From contig NZ_QJHK01000001.1 of the NCBI RefSeq assembly GCF_003202435.1, forward strand, positions 310,001-374,000: a DNA stretch of 64,000 nt, read 5' to 3'. The stretch is from Flavobacterium cheongpyeongense. GTDB taxonomy: Bacteria; Bacteroidota; Bacteroidia; Flavobacteriales; Flavobacteriaceae. Numbering within the stretch: position 1 is the first letter of the stretch; every line of letters starts with the position of its first letter. Positions 1 through 9,263 of this stretch are shown here, one piece after another. The position numbers were made by a program, and so were the translations under genes. The notes below the pieces were generated by a model. That model searched no databases. It was not told the origin of the DNA and was given only the letters and a program-made list of their open reading frames with translations.

Positions 1-228
1 AAAATTATTATCAACACGAGGAACAATAATACCAATATTGTTGCTTCTTCCGCTTTTTAAAGCCAAAGCTAATTTGTTTTGTTTGTAGTTCATCAAATCA
101 GCCGTTTCCTTGACCAATTCACGCGTACTTTTTTTTATTTTTGGGCTGTTATTTAATGCTCTGGAGACGGTAGCAGCAGTAATGTTAAGTCTTTTGGCAA
201 TATCGTAAATAGTGGTTTTCTCGCTCAT
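1..228 (-). CDS. LacI-family transcriptional regulator, N-terminal part
   Basis: Only the first 76 codons are inside the window; the gene runs off the left edge. The visible part is the DNA-binding region of a LacI/GalR regulator: a helix-turn-helix starting IYDIAKRLNITAATVSRAL, then the hinge segment and the first strand of the periplasmic-binding-protein-like core (NNIGIIVPR). It is nearly identical to the start of the complete regulator at 525-1553, and their upstream regions also match, so the pair arose by tandem duplication that included the promoter. It probably senses a pectin-derived sugar and controls the adjacent PUL. The start is the ATG after the shared AT-rich leader. Family is certain; the ligand is unknown. 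Confidence 0.9.
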   Translation of the reverse strand, partial: MSEKTTIYDIAKRLNITAATVSRALNNSPKIKKSTRELVKETADLMNYKQNKLALALKSGRSNNIGIIVPRVDNNF

Positions 229-294
229 TCAAAAAAAATATCTTTGATTATTTTGGCACAAAAATACCTCTTTTTTGAATAATTCAATGTAAAT

Positions 295-308
295 TATTAT
301 CGATTACT
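295..308. promoter_or_regulatory. Imperfect LacI-type operator upstream of the first regulator
   Basis: The sequence TATTATCGATTACT has the ATCGAT core of the perfect palindrome at 1783-1796. It lies upstream of a minus-strand TATTTTTG promoter box for the partial LacI gene. The corresponding position upstream of the second LacI gene (1619-1632) carries TGTTATCGATTACC. Autoregulation is the simplest reading, but this is inferred from similarity only. Confidence 0.5.
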
Positions 309-524
309 AAAATGGTATAATAATTTTAATTATCGTGTAAGAATAGAAATATAAAGTTTCTAATTTTTCGATAAATGCAATTGATGCTAAAAAATAAATA
401 AATGAAAAAAGCACATTTAATTGATTAAATTGGAAGAAGATAAAATAAGAAATTTCATTTTTTTTATGTTTTGTACTTTCATAAATCTGATGATAGGCTA
501 AAACTATAATTAGTTAATGATATA

Positions 525-1553
525 TTAAGAGTTTTTTCTTGTTGAAGATTTACGAATATGTAATTCTGGCGCAAGGACTACCTTTTTTTCGATTTTTATG
601 GTGTCTGTTTTTTCAACTTGTTCAAGGAAAACACGAGCAGCCATTCTTCCCATTTCGAGAGGTGACTGGTCAACAGAAGTTATAGATAATTCCATAAACT
701 TAGTAAAGGGTTCGTTGCTAAAGCCTGCTACACAAAAATCATCCGGAATGGCAATATTTCTTTCTTTTAATTCCTGAATAACTCCCAAGGCAGCAAAGTC
801 GCTCGAAGAAAATATGGCATCTGGAGGTGAATCAAGTTCTAATAGCATATCAATTGCCTTTTTTCCTGCATCTACACTACTTTTAGACTGAATAACATAC
901 TTTTCGTTAAATGTAATTCCGTTGTCTAATAATGCCTGTTTATACCCCAGGAAACGATTTTTGAAAATTTCCAGAGATTGATCTCCGGAAAGATGTGCTA
1001 TGCACTTGCAGCCCTGATTAATTAATTGTTTAGTTGCAATGTATCCTCCCTTAAAATCATTTATTGTTACAGAACTTACACCATCTATGTGTTTACTTCT
1101 GTCAAAAAATATGAGTGGTACATTTTTTTTTAGGACGTTATGAAATGCATCATCATTTTCATTATTAACATCAGTAACAGACATTAAAATACCATCTACC
1201 TGTGCATCAATTAGGGTATATAGATTCTCGCTTTCCCTTTTTGGATTTTCATGAGTCTGGCAAATGATAACCTGATAACCATGAGGATATAGTTCTTCTT
1301 CGATCCCTCTGATTACAGATGCAAAAAAATTACTGTCTATTCGGGGAACGATTACACCAATGTTATTGCTTCTGCCACTTTTCAACGCTAAAGCTAATTT
1401 GTTTTGCTTGTAGTTCATTAAAGAAGCAGTCTCTAAGACTAATTGTTTTGTGCTTTCCTTTATTTTAGGATTGTTATTTAAAGCTCTTGAAACCGTAGCA
1501 GCAGTGATATTTAGTTTTTTTGCAATATCATAAATGGTTATTTTTTCACTCAT
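525..1553 (-). CDS. LacI-family transcriptional regulator of the pectin PUL
   Basis: A full-length LacI/GalR repressor of 342 residues, the normal size for the family. Residues 5-26 form the helix-turn-helix (IYDIAKKLNITAATVSRAL), a hinge helix follows to about residue 60, and the rest is a sugar-binding core beginning NNIGVIVPRIDSNFFASVIRGI. It is transcribed away from the PUL operon that starts at 1838. A perfect LacI-type palindrome at that operon's promoter is the obvious target. Its first 76 residues are almost the same as those of the neighbouring partial regulator, so the two may bind the same site with different ligands. The inducer cannot be read from the sequence; an oligogalacturonide or rhamnogalacturonan product is likely from context. 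Confidence 0.92.
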   Translation of the reverse strand: MSEKITIYDIAKKLNITAATVSRALNNNPKIKESTKQLVLETASLMNYKQNKLALALKSGRSNNIGVIVPRIDSNFFASVIRGIEEELYPHGYQVIICQTHENPKRESENLYTLIDAQVDGILMSVTDVNNENDDAFHNVLKKNVPLIFFDRSKHIDGVSSVTINDFKGGYIATKQLINQGCKCIAHLSGDQSLEIFKNRFLGYKQALLDNGITFNEKYVIQSKSSVDAGKKAIDMLLELDSPPDAIFSSSDFAALGVIQELKERNIAIPDDFCVAGFSNEPFTKFMELSITSVDQSPLEMGRMAARVFLEQVEKTDTIKIEKKVVLAPELHIRKSSTRKNS

Positions 1554-1618
1554 TCAAAAAAAATATTTTGATTATTTTAACACAAAAATACATTTTTTTT
1601 GGATATTCCAATATAAAA

Positions 1619-1632
1619 TGTTATCGATTACC
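1619..1632. promoter_or_regulatory. Imperfect LacI-type operator upstream of the second regulator
   Basis: TGTTATCGATTACC keeps the ATCGAT core of the PUL operator and lies upstream of the minus-strand TATTTTTG promoter box for the LacI gene at 525-1553. It matches the site at 295-308 in position and context, as expected for a duplicated autoregulatory region. Confidence 0.5.
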
Positions 1633-1750
1633 AAAAATCTTTTAATTGCCAAATAAAGATTTAGCTATAATAAAAATATATGTTATTTTTTATTGTAAAT
1701 GTAATTTAAATTATAATAAAAAAGATATTTGTAAATTTTTGATAAATTAA

Positions 1751-1796
1751 TTTGTTGAATTCAATCTATTTTTTTACTTTCGTGTAATCGATTACA
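1751..1796 (+). promoter_or_regulatory. PUL promoter with perfect LacI-type operator
   Basis: A Bacteroidota promoter is visible: TTTG at 1751-1754, 20 bases, then TACTTTCG at 1775-1782. The perfect 14-base palindrome TGTAATCGATTACA follows directly at 1783-1796. It therefore covers the likely transcription start, where a bound LacI-type protein would block RNA polymerase. The central CG is typical of LacI-family sites. The 55-base gap to the first gene leaves a short leader. Confidence 0.75.
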
Positions 1797-1837
1797 TAGT
1801 TAATAAAATCTTAATTCTGAAATAGAAGTAGTACAAA

Positions 1838-3277
1838 ATGGAAGTATATAAGGCTTTAAACAAGAATTTGGTGTTTTTAATAGTGGCTTGTATTGTGTTT
1901 TTTATGTCTTGTGGTGGTAAGACGTTAGAAAAGACGATCGATAATCCATGGGAAAGAATGAGCTTAATTGAAGAGAGTGTTCCTCAGGTGAGATTTTTGG
2001 ATAAAAATTTTAATATAAAAGATTTTGGTGCTGTTGCAGATGGAGTGACATTTAATTCAGTCGCTTTTGAAAAGGCAATAAAATTTTGTGCTAATAATGG
2101 CGGTGGAAAAGTTATTGTACCAAGTGGGAAGTTCCTGACCGGACCTATTCATTTAGAGAGTAATGTAAATTTACATCTGGAGGAAGGTGCTGAAATATTT
2201 TTTAGCACAAATCCGAAAGATTACCCTGTAGTTCATACCTCGTTTGAAGGAACAGAATTGATGAATTATTCACCTCTTATTTATGCCAAAAACAAAACCA
2301 ATGTAGCGATAACAGGTAAAGGTACTCTGAATGGTCAGGCAAATAACAGTAACTGGTGGGCATGGTCAGGAGGTAAAAGTTATGGCTGGCAAAAAGGGGT
2401 TCCCTCTCAAAATGATCCTGAAAATCGTGAGGTTTTGGTTGATATGGCAGAAAAAGGCGTGCCAGTTGCAGAAAGAGTTTTTGGAGAAGGGCGTTACTTG
2501 CGGCCTAATTTTATTGAATTCTTTGAATGTAATACCGTTTTAATAAAAGATGTTAAGATCATCAATGCGCCTTTTTGGATTTTACATCCAATCAAATCTA
2601 ATAATATTATTATAGACGGGGTTACAATAAATAGTCATGGTCCAAATAACGATGGCTGCGATCCTGAATATTCGCAAAATATAATTATTAAAAACTGTGT
2701 ATTTAATACCGGGGATGATTGTATAGCTATAAAGTCAGGAAGGGATGCTGACGGAAGAAGAGTAGCAATACCGAGTAAAAATATTATTGTGCAGAATTGC
2801 AAAATGATTGATGGGCATGGAGGAGTGGTAATTGGCAGCGAAATATCTGCAGGAGTAAATAATGTATTTGTTGAAAATTGTGTTATGGATAGTCCAAATC
2901 TGGACAGAGCGATTCGTATTAAGACAAATTCTAAACGAGGTGGGACAATTGAACATGTTTATGTGAGAAATCTGGAAGTAGGAACCGTTAAAGAATGTGT
3001 ACTGAAATTGAACATGTTTTATAATGTATATGGTTCTCAGACAGGAAACTTTATTCCGGTTATCAGAAATGTAAGTTTAGAGAATGTAAAAGTAAAAAAA
3101 GCGGGAAAATATGGGGTTTGGGCCGAAGGATATAAAGAATCTCCAGTCGAAAACATAACACTGAATAATGTGGTTATCGAAAAGGCGGACTCCATTTACC
3201 TATTGAAAAATATTAAGAATTTTAATTTTATAAATACCTATATCAATGACAAAAAAGTAGAATCAATTAAAAACTAA
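1838..3277 (+). CDS. GH28 polygalacturonase-type glycoside hydrolase, lipoprotein
   Basis: A 479-residue family GH28 right-handed beta-helix enzyme that hydrolyses galacturonic acid linkages in homogalacturonan or rhamnogalacturonan. All four family motifs are present: NNDGCD, TGDDCIAIKSG, GHGG and RIKTN, so the catalytic aspartates and the RIK substrate-binding triad are intact. The N-terminus has a hydrophobic stretch ending FMSC with the lipobox cysteine at residue 25, which predicts a membrane-anchored lipoprotein. It is the first gene of the PUL operon, 34 bases before susC, and is preceded by a LacI-type operator. Whether it acts endo or exo is not decidable from sequence; the absence of a large N-terminal extra domain leaves both open. 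Confidence 0.93.
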   Translation: MEVYKALNKNLVFLIVACIVFFMSCGGKTLEKTIDNPWERMSLIEESVPQVRFLDKNFNIKDFGAVADGVTFNSVAFEKAIKFCANNGGGKVIVPSGKFLTGPIHLESNVNLHLEEGAEIFFSTNPKDYPVVHTSFEGTELMNYSPLIYAKNKTNVAITGKGTLNGQANNSNWWAWSGGKSYGWQKGVPSQNDPENREVLVDMAEKGVPVAERVFGEGRYLRPNFIEFFECNTVLIKDVKIINAPFWILHPIKSNNIIIDGVTINSHGPNNDGCDPEYSQNIIIKNCVFNTGDDCIAIKSGRDADGRRVAIPSKNIIVQNCKMIDGHGGVVIGSEISAGVNNVFVENCVMDSPNLDRAIRIKTNSKRGGTIEHVYVRNLEVGTVKECVLKLNMFYNVYGSQTGNFIPVIRNVSLENVKVKKAGKYGVWAEGYKESPVENITLNNVVIEKADSIYLLKNIKNFNFINTYINDKKVESIKN

Positions 3278-3311
3278 AAATTAACTATCAATTAACCATT
3301 AAAATAAAATT

Positions 3312-6300
3312 ATGAATATTAAGCAATTATTAAAAAAAAGAATGAAATACAATCTCGTATTTTTATTTTTTCTTAATTTTCTGTTGAGCATTACTATGAA
3401 TGCTCAATCAGGACAATCCAATACGATTGAAGGTAAAATAACTGATGCTACCGGGCTTTCCCTGCCTGGGGTGAATGTTGTGGAAAAGGGAACTAAAAAC
3501 GGTACATCAACAGATTTTGAGGGGAGTTTTAAAATAACTGTTTCAAACAGCAAAGCGATTTTAGTAATTAGCTATTTAGGATTTAAGACTCAGGAAGTGA
3601 GTGTTGCCGGAAAATCGAAAGTGAATGTCAGTCTTACAGAAGAATCAAACACACTTACTGAAGTTGTTGTAGTTGGATACGGTACTGCAAAAAAATCTGA
3701 TGTTACTGGTTCTATTAGTACCATAAGTGCTGCTACAATTACTGAAAGAAATTCAACCAATCCATTAGAAGCTATTCAAGGAAGCACTCCTGGGGTACAA
3801 ATTACTTCTAGTACTGGTCGGGCTGGAGATGGATATAATGTAGTAATTAGAGGAAAAAACTCTTTATTATCTGATGCGACTCCTCTATATGTGGTAGATG
3901 GTGTACCAACAGATAATATTGACTTTTTGAACCCACAAGATATTGCTCGTATGGATGTATTGAAAGACGCCTCTTCTGCAGCAATTTACGGTTCTAGAGG
4001 AGCTAGCGGGGTTATCATTATTACAACAAAAAGTGGAACAACTGCTAAAAGTGGTGTAAGCATATCTTTGGAATCTTCTTACGGAACCAAAACAGCTGTA
4101 AGATTACCAAAAATGATGACAGGAGCTGAATGGTGGGCATATCACCAAGCTGCCTTTTTGAGCGCTACTCCTTTAACTCAAACGCCGGCACAACTTGCAT
4201 CATCAGTATTACTTACACCAAATCAAAATGCACTTTTACTTTCAAGAGCTAACAGCGGTTATAATTTTGATTGGTATGACGCCGTACTTCAACCAGGTAT
4301 GACAGCCAACAATTACATTAACTTATCTGGTCGTGGAGATAATGGCTTATCTTACAATTTAGGCTTCGGTATTCAAAACGATGAAGGTCTAATCGATAAA
4401 GATTCTATGGACAAATACTCTTTCAAATTAGGTGTTAACCATAAAATAAATGATAAATTTTCAACAGGTGCCAATCTTACCGTTGCACGAGTAGAAACAG
4501 AACTCGGAAGTGACTTAGCAATGCAAAATGCATTTAGAATAAATCCGCTTATGTCACCATGGGCTGTTGATGCAAATGGACAAGAGTTAGTAGGTACTTT
4601 ATTTTTTCAACCTGGAAAACTGACTTATCCTAATGGATCATTTGCTATAAATAAAACCAGTGTAGTGAATCCTCTAATGGAAATTGCTAATTCGTCACAG
4701 ACTGAAAAAAGCTGGCAAACTATCGGAAATGTATATTTCCAATACCAAGCTTTAAAATGGTTATCATTCAAGACAACATTTGCTGCAGGAATCCTTAATG
4801 GCAAAAATAGCACTGCTTACACTGCTCAAACTGAAGCAGGCGTACAATTAACTAATAAAAATTCAGCTTCTGTAAGAAACATACAAAACTTCAACTATAC
4901 ATGGGATAACCAAATTGATATGAAATACACTTTCAATGAAGACCATGCTGTAAGTGGGCTTTTACTACAAAGTTTCTACTCTAATGTCGATGAAAACCAA
5001 TACATGTATTCTAACAATCAACCTTTTAATGTTGAATCGAACAATATGGGTTCTGGAGTGCAAACAAGTTATCAAATTACGTCGGCTTATGCTAAAAACA
5101 CTTTAAATTCATATGCTGCTCGTGTAAACTACGGGTACAAAGACAAATATTTGCTAACAGCATCTGTTCGCTGGGATGGATCTTCAGTTTTGGCTGAAGG
5201 AAACAAATGGGAAAGTTTCCCTTCTGTAGCATTAGGTTGGAACATTAGTAAAGAATCATTTTTAGCAAATAGCAGTAGCGTTTCTAACTTAAAATTACGT
5301 GCTAGTTTTGGTTATACTGGAAATGACAATGTAGCTCCTTATACTTCTCAAGCACTATTGGACCAACAAACATTCTATGCTAATGGAAGTAATGTTGTTC
5401 CTGGGTGGCAATCTAAAAACTTAGCCAATACTGATTTGACTTGGGAAAAAACCAGAGAGCTTAACTTAGGTCTTGATTTTGGTTTCTTAAATAATAGAAT
5501 TACAGGTTCTGTTGATGTTTACGATCGTTTATCCGATAAATTAATTTACTTACAAAAATTACCTTATGAAACAGGTTGGAATAATACTTATTCTAATGTT
5601 GGATCGGTAAGTAACAAAGGAATTGAGGTAGGATTAACTACGAAAAACATACAATCTAGTCTTGTTACATGGGAAACTACTTTTACTTTTACTAAAAACG
5701 TAAACAGCTTGGAATCAATATACAACCAAGATCAGGTAAGTGATATTGGAAATAAATTAATTTTAGGATCTGAATTAAACCCTAACTATAATTATATTTA
5801 TGATGGTGTTTGGCAGGAAAGTGAAGCAACTGAAGCTGCTAAATACAGTATGGCTCCTGGCCAGGCTAAAATAAAAGATTTAAATGGCGATGGTAAATTT
5901 GATGCAAAAGACAGAACAGTAATTGGTAATGCTAACCCTGAATGGCAGGGAAGTATGTATTCAAAATTAAATATAGGACAATTCGATTTTAATTTCTCTA
6001 TACTTACCAGCCAAGGGCAAACAGTACTTAGTACATTCCATCAAAATTTTGCAGATGTAAGCGGTAGGTCATTCCAAAAAATAGCTATGGAATACTTCGT
6101 ACCTACCAATGGTGCAGGACTTCCTGCAAATGCCAATAATACAAATCCACGTCCGGGGCCAGTAGCAACAGGTGCAGGTGCATTTTGGAGCTCAGGAATG
6201 GCTTATTATAGGGAAGTTGATTATGTAAAAATCAAAAATATCTCTTTAGGATATACATTTAATTCAGAGCTACTTAAAAAAATAAAAATGAGCAATCTTA

Positions 6301-6437
6301 GACTTTATATAAATGTATTGGATCCATTTGTATTTACTGATTTTGATGGATACGATCCAGAATGGGCTTCTTCTTCTTTTGGAGTAAACCGTCCAGCTTC
6401 TGTTACAACACAATTAGGTATAAGTGCTAAATTTTAA
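3312..6437 (+). CDS. susC: SusC-type TonB-dependent outer-membrane transporter
   Basis: A 1041-residue SusC/RagA protein, the usual length. In order it shows a signal peptide ending near NAQSGQ, a carboxypeptidase-regulatory-like domain (about residues 36-110), a TonB-contact stretch TEVVVVGYGTAKKSDVTGSI, the plug domain with YVVDGVP and the SusC signature SSAAIYGSRGASGVIIITTK, and a long 22-strand barrel ending LGISAKF. It imports pectin oligosaccharides captured by the SusD partner. The following susD overlaps or abuts its stop codon, so the two are translationally linked. Substrate is inferred from the flanking pectinases. Confidence 0.96.
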   Translation: MNIKQLLKKRMKYNLVFLFFLNFLLSITMNAQSGQSNTIEGKITDATGLSLPGVNVVEKGTKNGTSTDFEGSFKITVSNSKAILVISYLGFKTQEVSVAGKSKVNVSLTEESNTLTEVVVVGYGTAKKSDVTGSISTISAATITERNSTNPLEAIQGSTPGVQITSSTGRAGDGYNVVIRGKNSLLSDATPLYVVDGVPTDNIDFLNPQDIARMDVLKDASSAAIYGSRGASGVIIITTKSGTTAKSGVSISLESSYGTKTAVRLPKMMTGAEWWAYHQAAFLSATPLTQTPAQLASSVLLTPNQNALLLSRANSGYNFDWYDAVLQPGMTANNYINLSGRGDNGLSYNLGFGIQNDEGLIDKDSMDKYSFKLGVNHKINDKFSTGANLTVARVETELGSDLAMQNAFRINPLMSPWAVDANGQELVGTLFFQPGKLTYPNGSFAINKTSVVNPLMEIANSSQTEKSWQTIGNVYFQYQALKWLSFKTTFAAGILNGKNSTAYTAQTEAGVQLTNKNSASVRNIQNFNYTWDNQIDMKYTFNEDHAVSGLLLQSFYSNVDENQYMYSNNQPFNVESNNMGSGVQTSYQITSAYAKNTLNSYAARVNYGYKDKYLLTASVRWDGSSVLAEGNKWESFPSVALGWNISKESFLANSSSVSNLKLRASFGYTGNDNVAPYTSQALLDQQTFYANGSNVVPGWQSKNLANTDLTWEKTRELNLGLDFGFLNNRITGSVDVYDRLSDKLIYLQKLPYETGWNNTYSNVGSVSNKGIEVGLTTKNIQSSLVTWETTFTFTKNVNSLESIYNQDQVSDIGNKLILGSELNPNYNYIYDGVWQESEATEAAKYSMAPGQAKIKDLNGDGKFDAKDRTVIGNANPEWQGSMYSKLNIGQFDFNFSILTSQGQTVLSTFHQNFADVSGRSFQKIAMEYFVPTNGAGLPANANNTNPRPGPVATGAGAFWSSGMAYYREVDYVKIKNISLGYTFNSELLKKIKMSNLRLYINVLDPFVFTDFDGYDPEWASSSFGVNRPASVTTQLGISAKF

Positions 6438-6447
6438 TCTTAAGAAA

Positions 6448-8139
6448 ATGAAAAAAACTATAATATTATTAGGCCTCTTCGCTGCTTTGTTTACCTCATG
6501 CAACGATTATATCGAAGAAGAAAGTCTTTCTAACGTTCCAGCTGATGCAACTTATAAAACAGTTTCAGGTTTTAAACTATTAGTTAATTCTAATTATGCT
6601 AGTCTTAAAAATATATATGGCGGTGCTCCTTGGTTATTTTGTGCTGGAACCGACATGTATGCCGAAGGAAGAAATGCTGAACCAGCAGGATTAAGTCAGT
6701 ACATACAATTAATCCCAGATTCACAATTTGTTGAACAATTATATCAGAGTTGTTACCAAACAATTCAATCGGTAAACAAAACCATCTATTATTCAACTTT
6801 AACTGAACAAAACACTGATGTTCCTCTACTCGTTGGTGAAGCTAAATTTATTAGAGCTCAAGCGTATTTCTTGTTGGTACAAACCTACGGAGGAGTTCCG
6901 ATTGTAGATGAGCATATTACCAGTTCTGTATTATCCTTCAATAGAAATACTGCTGAAGAAGTATATAATCATATCATCAAAGATCTTGAAGAATCTTTAG
7001 TTGCTGTAGGAACAACTTCTTATACTAGTTCCGGAAAAATAAACAAAAGAGCTGTAAATGATTTACTTGCTAAAGTATATCTAACAAGAGGTTATGAAAC
7101 TTTTGGAAAATCAACAGATTTTGCAACTGCTGCTGCATATGCTGATGCTGCTATTGCCGGGCAAGCTTTAAATTTGCCTTTTGCGGATTTGTTTAAAATA
7201 TCTATTTCACCAAATGCAAATAATGACTTGAATGCAGAGGTACTATTTTCAATTCAATATGATTTAAGTTCAACTAGTACAAGTCCTACTTCATTAGGGA
7301 ACAATCAATTCTATTATTTTGGTCCTTACTTAGGTGGAGCTGAAACAAATGGTGCTCCTTTAAGAAGCTACACTTTATGTCCGACTGCTTACGCATTGGG
7401 ATTATACGAAAAAGGAGACACAAGATGGGCTGCTACTTTTATGACCGAAATCTATGAATATAAGAGACCTTCTGATGGTAAAATCGTTTTATATGTTCCG
7501 TACTATGACAAATCAATTTCGCCTACAGATGTAAACTTAAAAGTTAGACATTTCTACGAACCAAAATGGTTTACCGCAGCTGACAAAATTGCTTATGAAG
7601 CGTCTATAAGAAAATCATCAAACTATAAGTACCATGCATGGGGGACTTATGATCCATCATCTCCAGACAAAGCCAATGATTGTGGTACTATACCAGTTAA
7701 GAAATTTGACGATCCAACTCCTACTACACCTATAACTACAGGAAATGTAAGTACGAGAGACATTATGGTAGCTCGTTTAGCTGAAACATATTTAATTGCT
7801 GCTGAGGCCTATTTAAAAGCAGGCGATCCTACAACTGGATTGGCTAGATTAAACGAAGTACGCAGACGGGCTGGTGTTGCCAATGCTACTGCTGGTCAGT
7901 TCAACATCGATTATATTCTTGATGAAAGAGGAAGAGAATTATTAGGGGAATACACAAGATGGTTTGATTTGAAACGTACAGGAACTCTTATTGTAAGAGC
8001 TTCAATGTATAATTATACAATCAAATCTGCTGCTAATTTTGATGGCAAAAATGGTGAGAAGAAAATATTGAGACCAATTCCTCAATTAGCTCTTGACTTA
8101 AATCAAAATAAAAATTTCCCACAAAATCCGGCATATTAA
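6448..8139 (+). CDS. susD: SusD/RagB-type glycan-binding lipoprotein
   Basis: Partner of the SusC transporter; it caps the channel and binds oligosaccharides at the cell surface. The chosen start gives MKKTIILLGLFAALFTSC with the lipobox cysteine at residue 18; an in-frame ATG at 6424 lies inside the end of susC and would add eight residues before the signal peptide, so it is less likely. The body has the SusD N-terminal helices (CYQTIQSVNKTIYY, GEAKFIRAQAYFLLVQTYGGVPIV) and the C-terminal repeat segment with ARLAETYLIAAEAYLKAG and ILDERGRELLGEYTRWFDLKRTG, both hallmarks of RagB/SusD. A strong terminator follows, so the downstream enzymes may need their own promoter or read-through. Confidence 0.95.
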   Translation: MKKTIILLGLFAALFTSCNDYIEEESLSNVPADATYKTVSGFKLLVNSNYASLKNIYGGAPWLFCAGTDMYAEGRNAEPAGLSQYIQLIPDSQFVEQLYQSCYQTIQSVNKTIYYSTLTEQNTDVPLLVGEAKFIRAQAYFLLVQTYGGVPIVDEHITSSVLSFNRNTAEEVYNHIIKDLEESLVAVGTTSYTSSGKINKRAVNDLLAKVYLTRGYETFGKSTDFATAAAYADAAIAGQALNLPFADLFKISISPNANNDLNAEVLFSIQYDLSSTSTSPTSLGNNQFYYFGPYLGGAETNGAPLRSYTLCPTAYALGLYEKGDTRWAATFMTEIYEYKRPSDGKIVLYVPYYDKSISPTDVNLKVRHFYEPKWFTAADKIAYEASIRKSSNYKYHAWGTYDPSSPDKANDCGTIPVKKFDDPTPTTPITTGNVSTRDIMVARLAETYLIAAEAYLKAGDPTTGLARLNEVRRRAGVANATAGQFNIDYILDERGRELLGEYTRWFDLKRTGTLIVRASMYNYTIKSAANFDGKNGEKKILRPIPQLALDLNQNKNFPQNPAY

Positions 8140-8184
8140 TTCATTTAAGTGTTAAATAAAACATTGTTTTTGAGTTAGTTTTAA

Positions 8185-8215
8185 AAAGGAGTTTGGCAAT
8201 TTGCCAAACTCCTTT
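8185..8215 (+). terminator. Hairpin after susD
   Basis: A perfect 15-base-pair inverted repeat (AAAGGAGTTTGGCAA and its complement, with a one-base gap) lies between susD and the esterase. It is either a terminator or an mRNA-stabilising hairpin that lets susCD be expressed more strongly than the enzymes downstream. Confidence 0.75.
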
Positions 8216-8238
8216 CTTAAATAAAACAATATAGTCAA

Positions 8239-9174
8239 ATGAGAAAAATAGTGTTAATATCAGTATTCGTTTTCTATTGGATGCTAGCTCAAAGTCAGTA
8301 TAGAATAGACACCTCATATACTATAAAAAGTAGCTACACTAAACTAATAAAAAAATATCCTTTTATAAGAATAGCTGAAGAGACAAAAAACAAAAATGTC
8401 AAAAAAATTAGTGATGTGGTTTATAATCAGGATAAAAACAGAGCTTTGCATTTCGATGCTTTCTTTAACACAGCAAAAAAAAGAAACCCTGCTGTAATCA
8501 TGATTCATGGTGGAGGCTGGAGATCAGGAAATAAGAGTCAGATGAAAACAATGGCACAGGAAATTGCTTCAAAAGGCTATTCCTGTTTTGCAATAGAATA
8601 CAGATTGTCTCTTGAAGCTAAATATCCAGAAGGCGTTTATGATGTTAAAAATGCAATTAAGTTTATAAAAGATAATGCCGGAAAATTCAATGTAGATCCA
8701 GACAAAATTGCTGTTTTAGGATGCTCTTCAGGAGGTCAAATGGCTGCTTTGACTGGTACTACAAATGGAAATTCAGCTTTTAATGATGCTCAGAATAATA
8801 GTAAATCGTCATCTAAAGTAAATGCAATTATCAATATAGACGGCGTTTTAGCTTTTAAACATCCGGAATCTTCTGAGGGTGAAATGGCAGCTTTCTGGCT
8901 AAAAGGGACCGTAGCAGAAAATCCTGAAAATTGGAAAAATGCTTCTGCTTTGACACATACTGATAAAAATACACCACCAATAGTATTTATAAACAGTAGT
9001 GTTCCCCGGTTTCATGCCGGAAGAGATGATATGATTGCGATTTTAAATCAGAACAACATTTATAACGAAGTTCATACAATTAAAGATTCGCCTCATTCAT
9101 TTTGGTTTTTTAACCCCTGGTTTAGTGAAACTGTTTTTTATACGACGCAGTTTTTAGATAAAGTTTTAAAATAA
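8239..9174 (+). CDS. Secreted alpha/beta-hydrolase esterase of the PUL
   Basis: A 311-residue alpha/beta-hydrolase of the BD-FAE/hormone-sensitive-lipase-like type. The oxyanion motif HGGGW is at residues 90-94, the nucleophile elbow GCSSG at 161-165 gives Ser163, and an SPHSFWFF segment near the C-terminus supplies the catalytic histidine. The N-terminus looks like a short signal peptide ending near AQSQ. In this operon it most likely removes acetyl or other ester groups from pectin oligosaccharides so that the GH28 and GH105 enzymes can act. It could also be a feruloyl esterase; the sequence does not separate these. Confidence 0.85.
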   Translation: MRKIVLISVFVFYWMLAQSQYRIDTSYTIKSSYTKLIKKYPFIRIAEETKNKNVKKISDVVYNQDKNRALHFDAFFNTAKKRNPAVIMIHGGGWRSGNKSQMKTMAQEIASKGYSCFAIEYRLSLEAKYPEGVYDVKNAIKFIKDNAGKFNVDPDKIAVLGCSSGGQMAALTGTTNGNSAFNDAQNNSKSSSKVNAIINIDGVLAFKHPESSEGEMAAFWLKGTVAENPENWKNASALTHTDKNTPPIVFINSSVPRFHAGRDDMIAILNQNNIYNEVHTIKDSPHSFWFFNPWFSETVFYTTQFLDKVLK

Positions 9175-9263
9175 TTTAATAAAAAAAGAATATTCTGAGA
9201 AGTCTTTTAACTCGTTAACTAAAAGCAATTAGAGCAAAAAACGAAAATTAAATAATAACAAAC

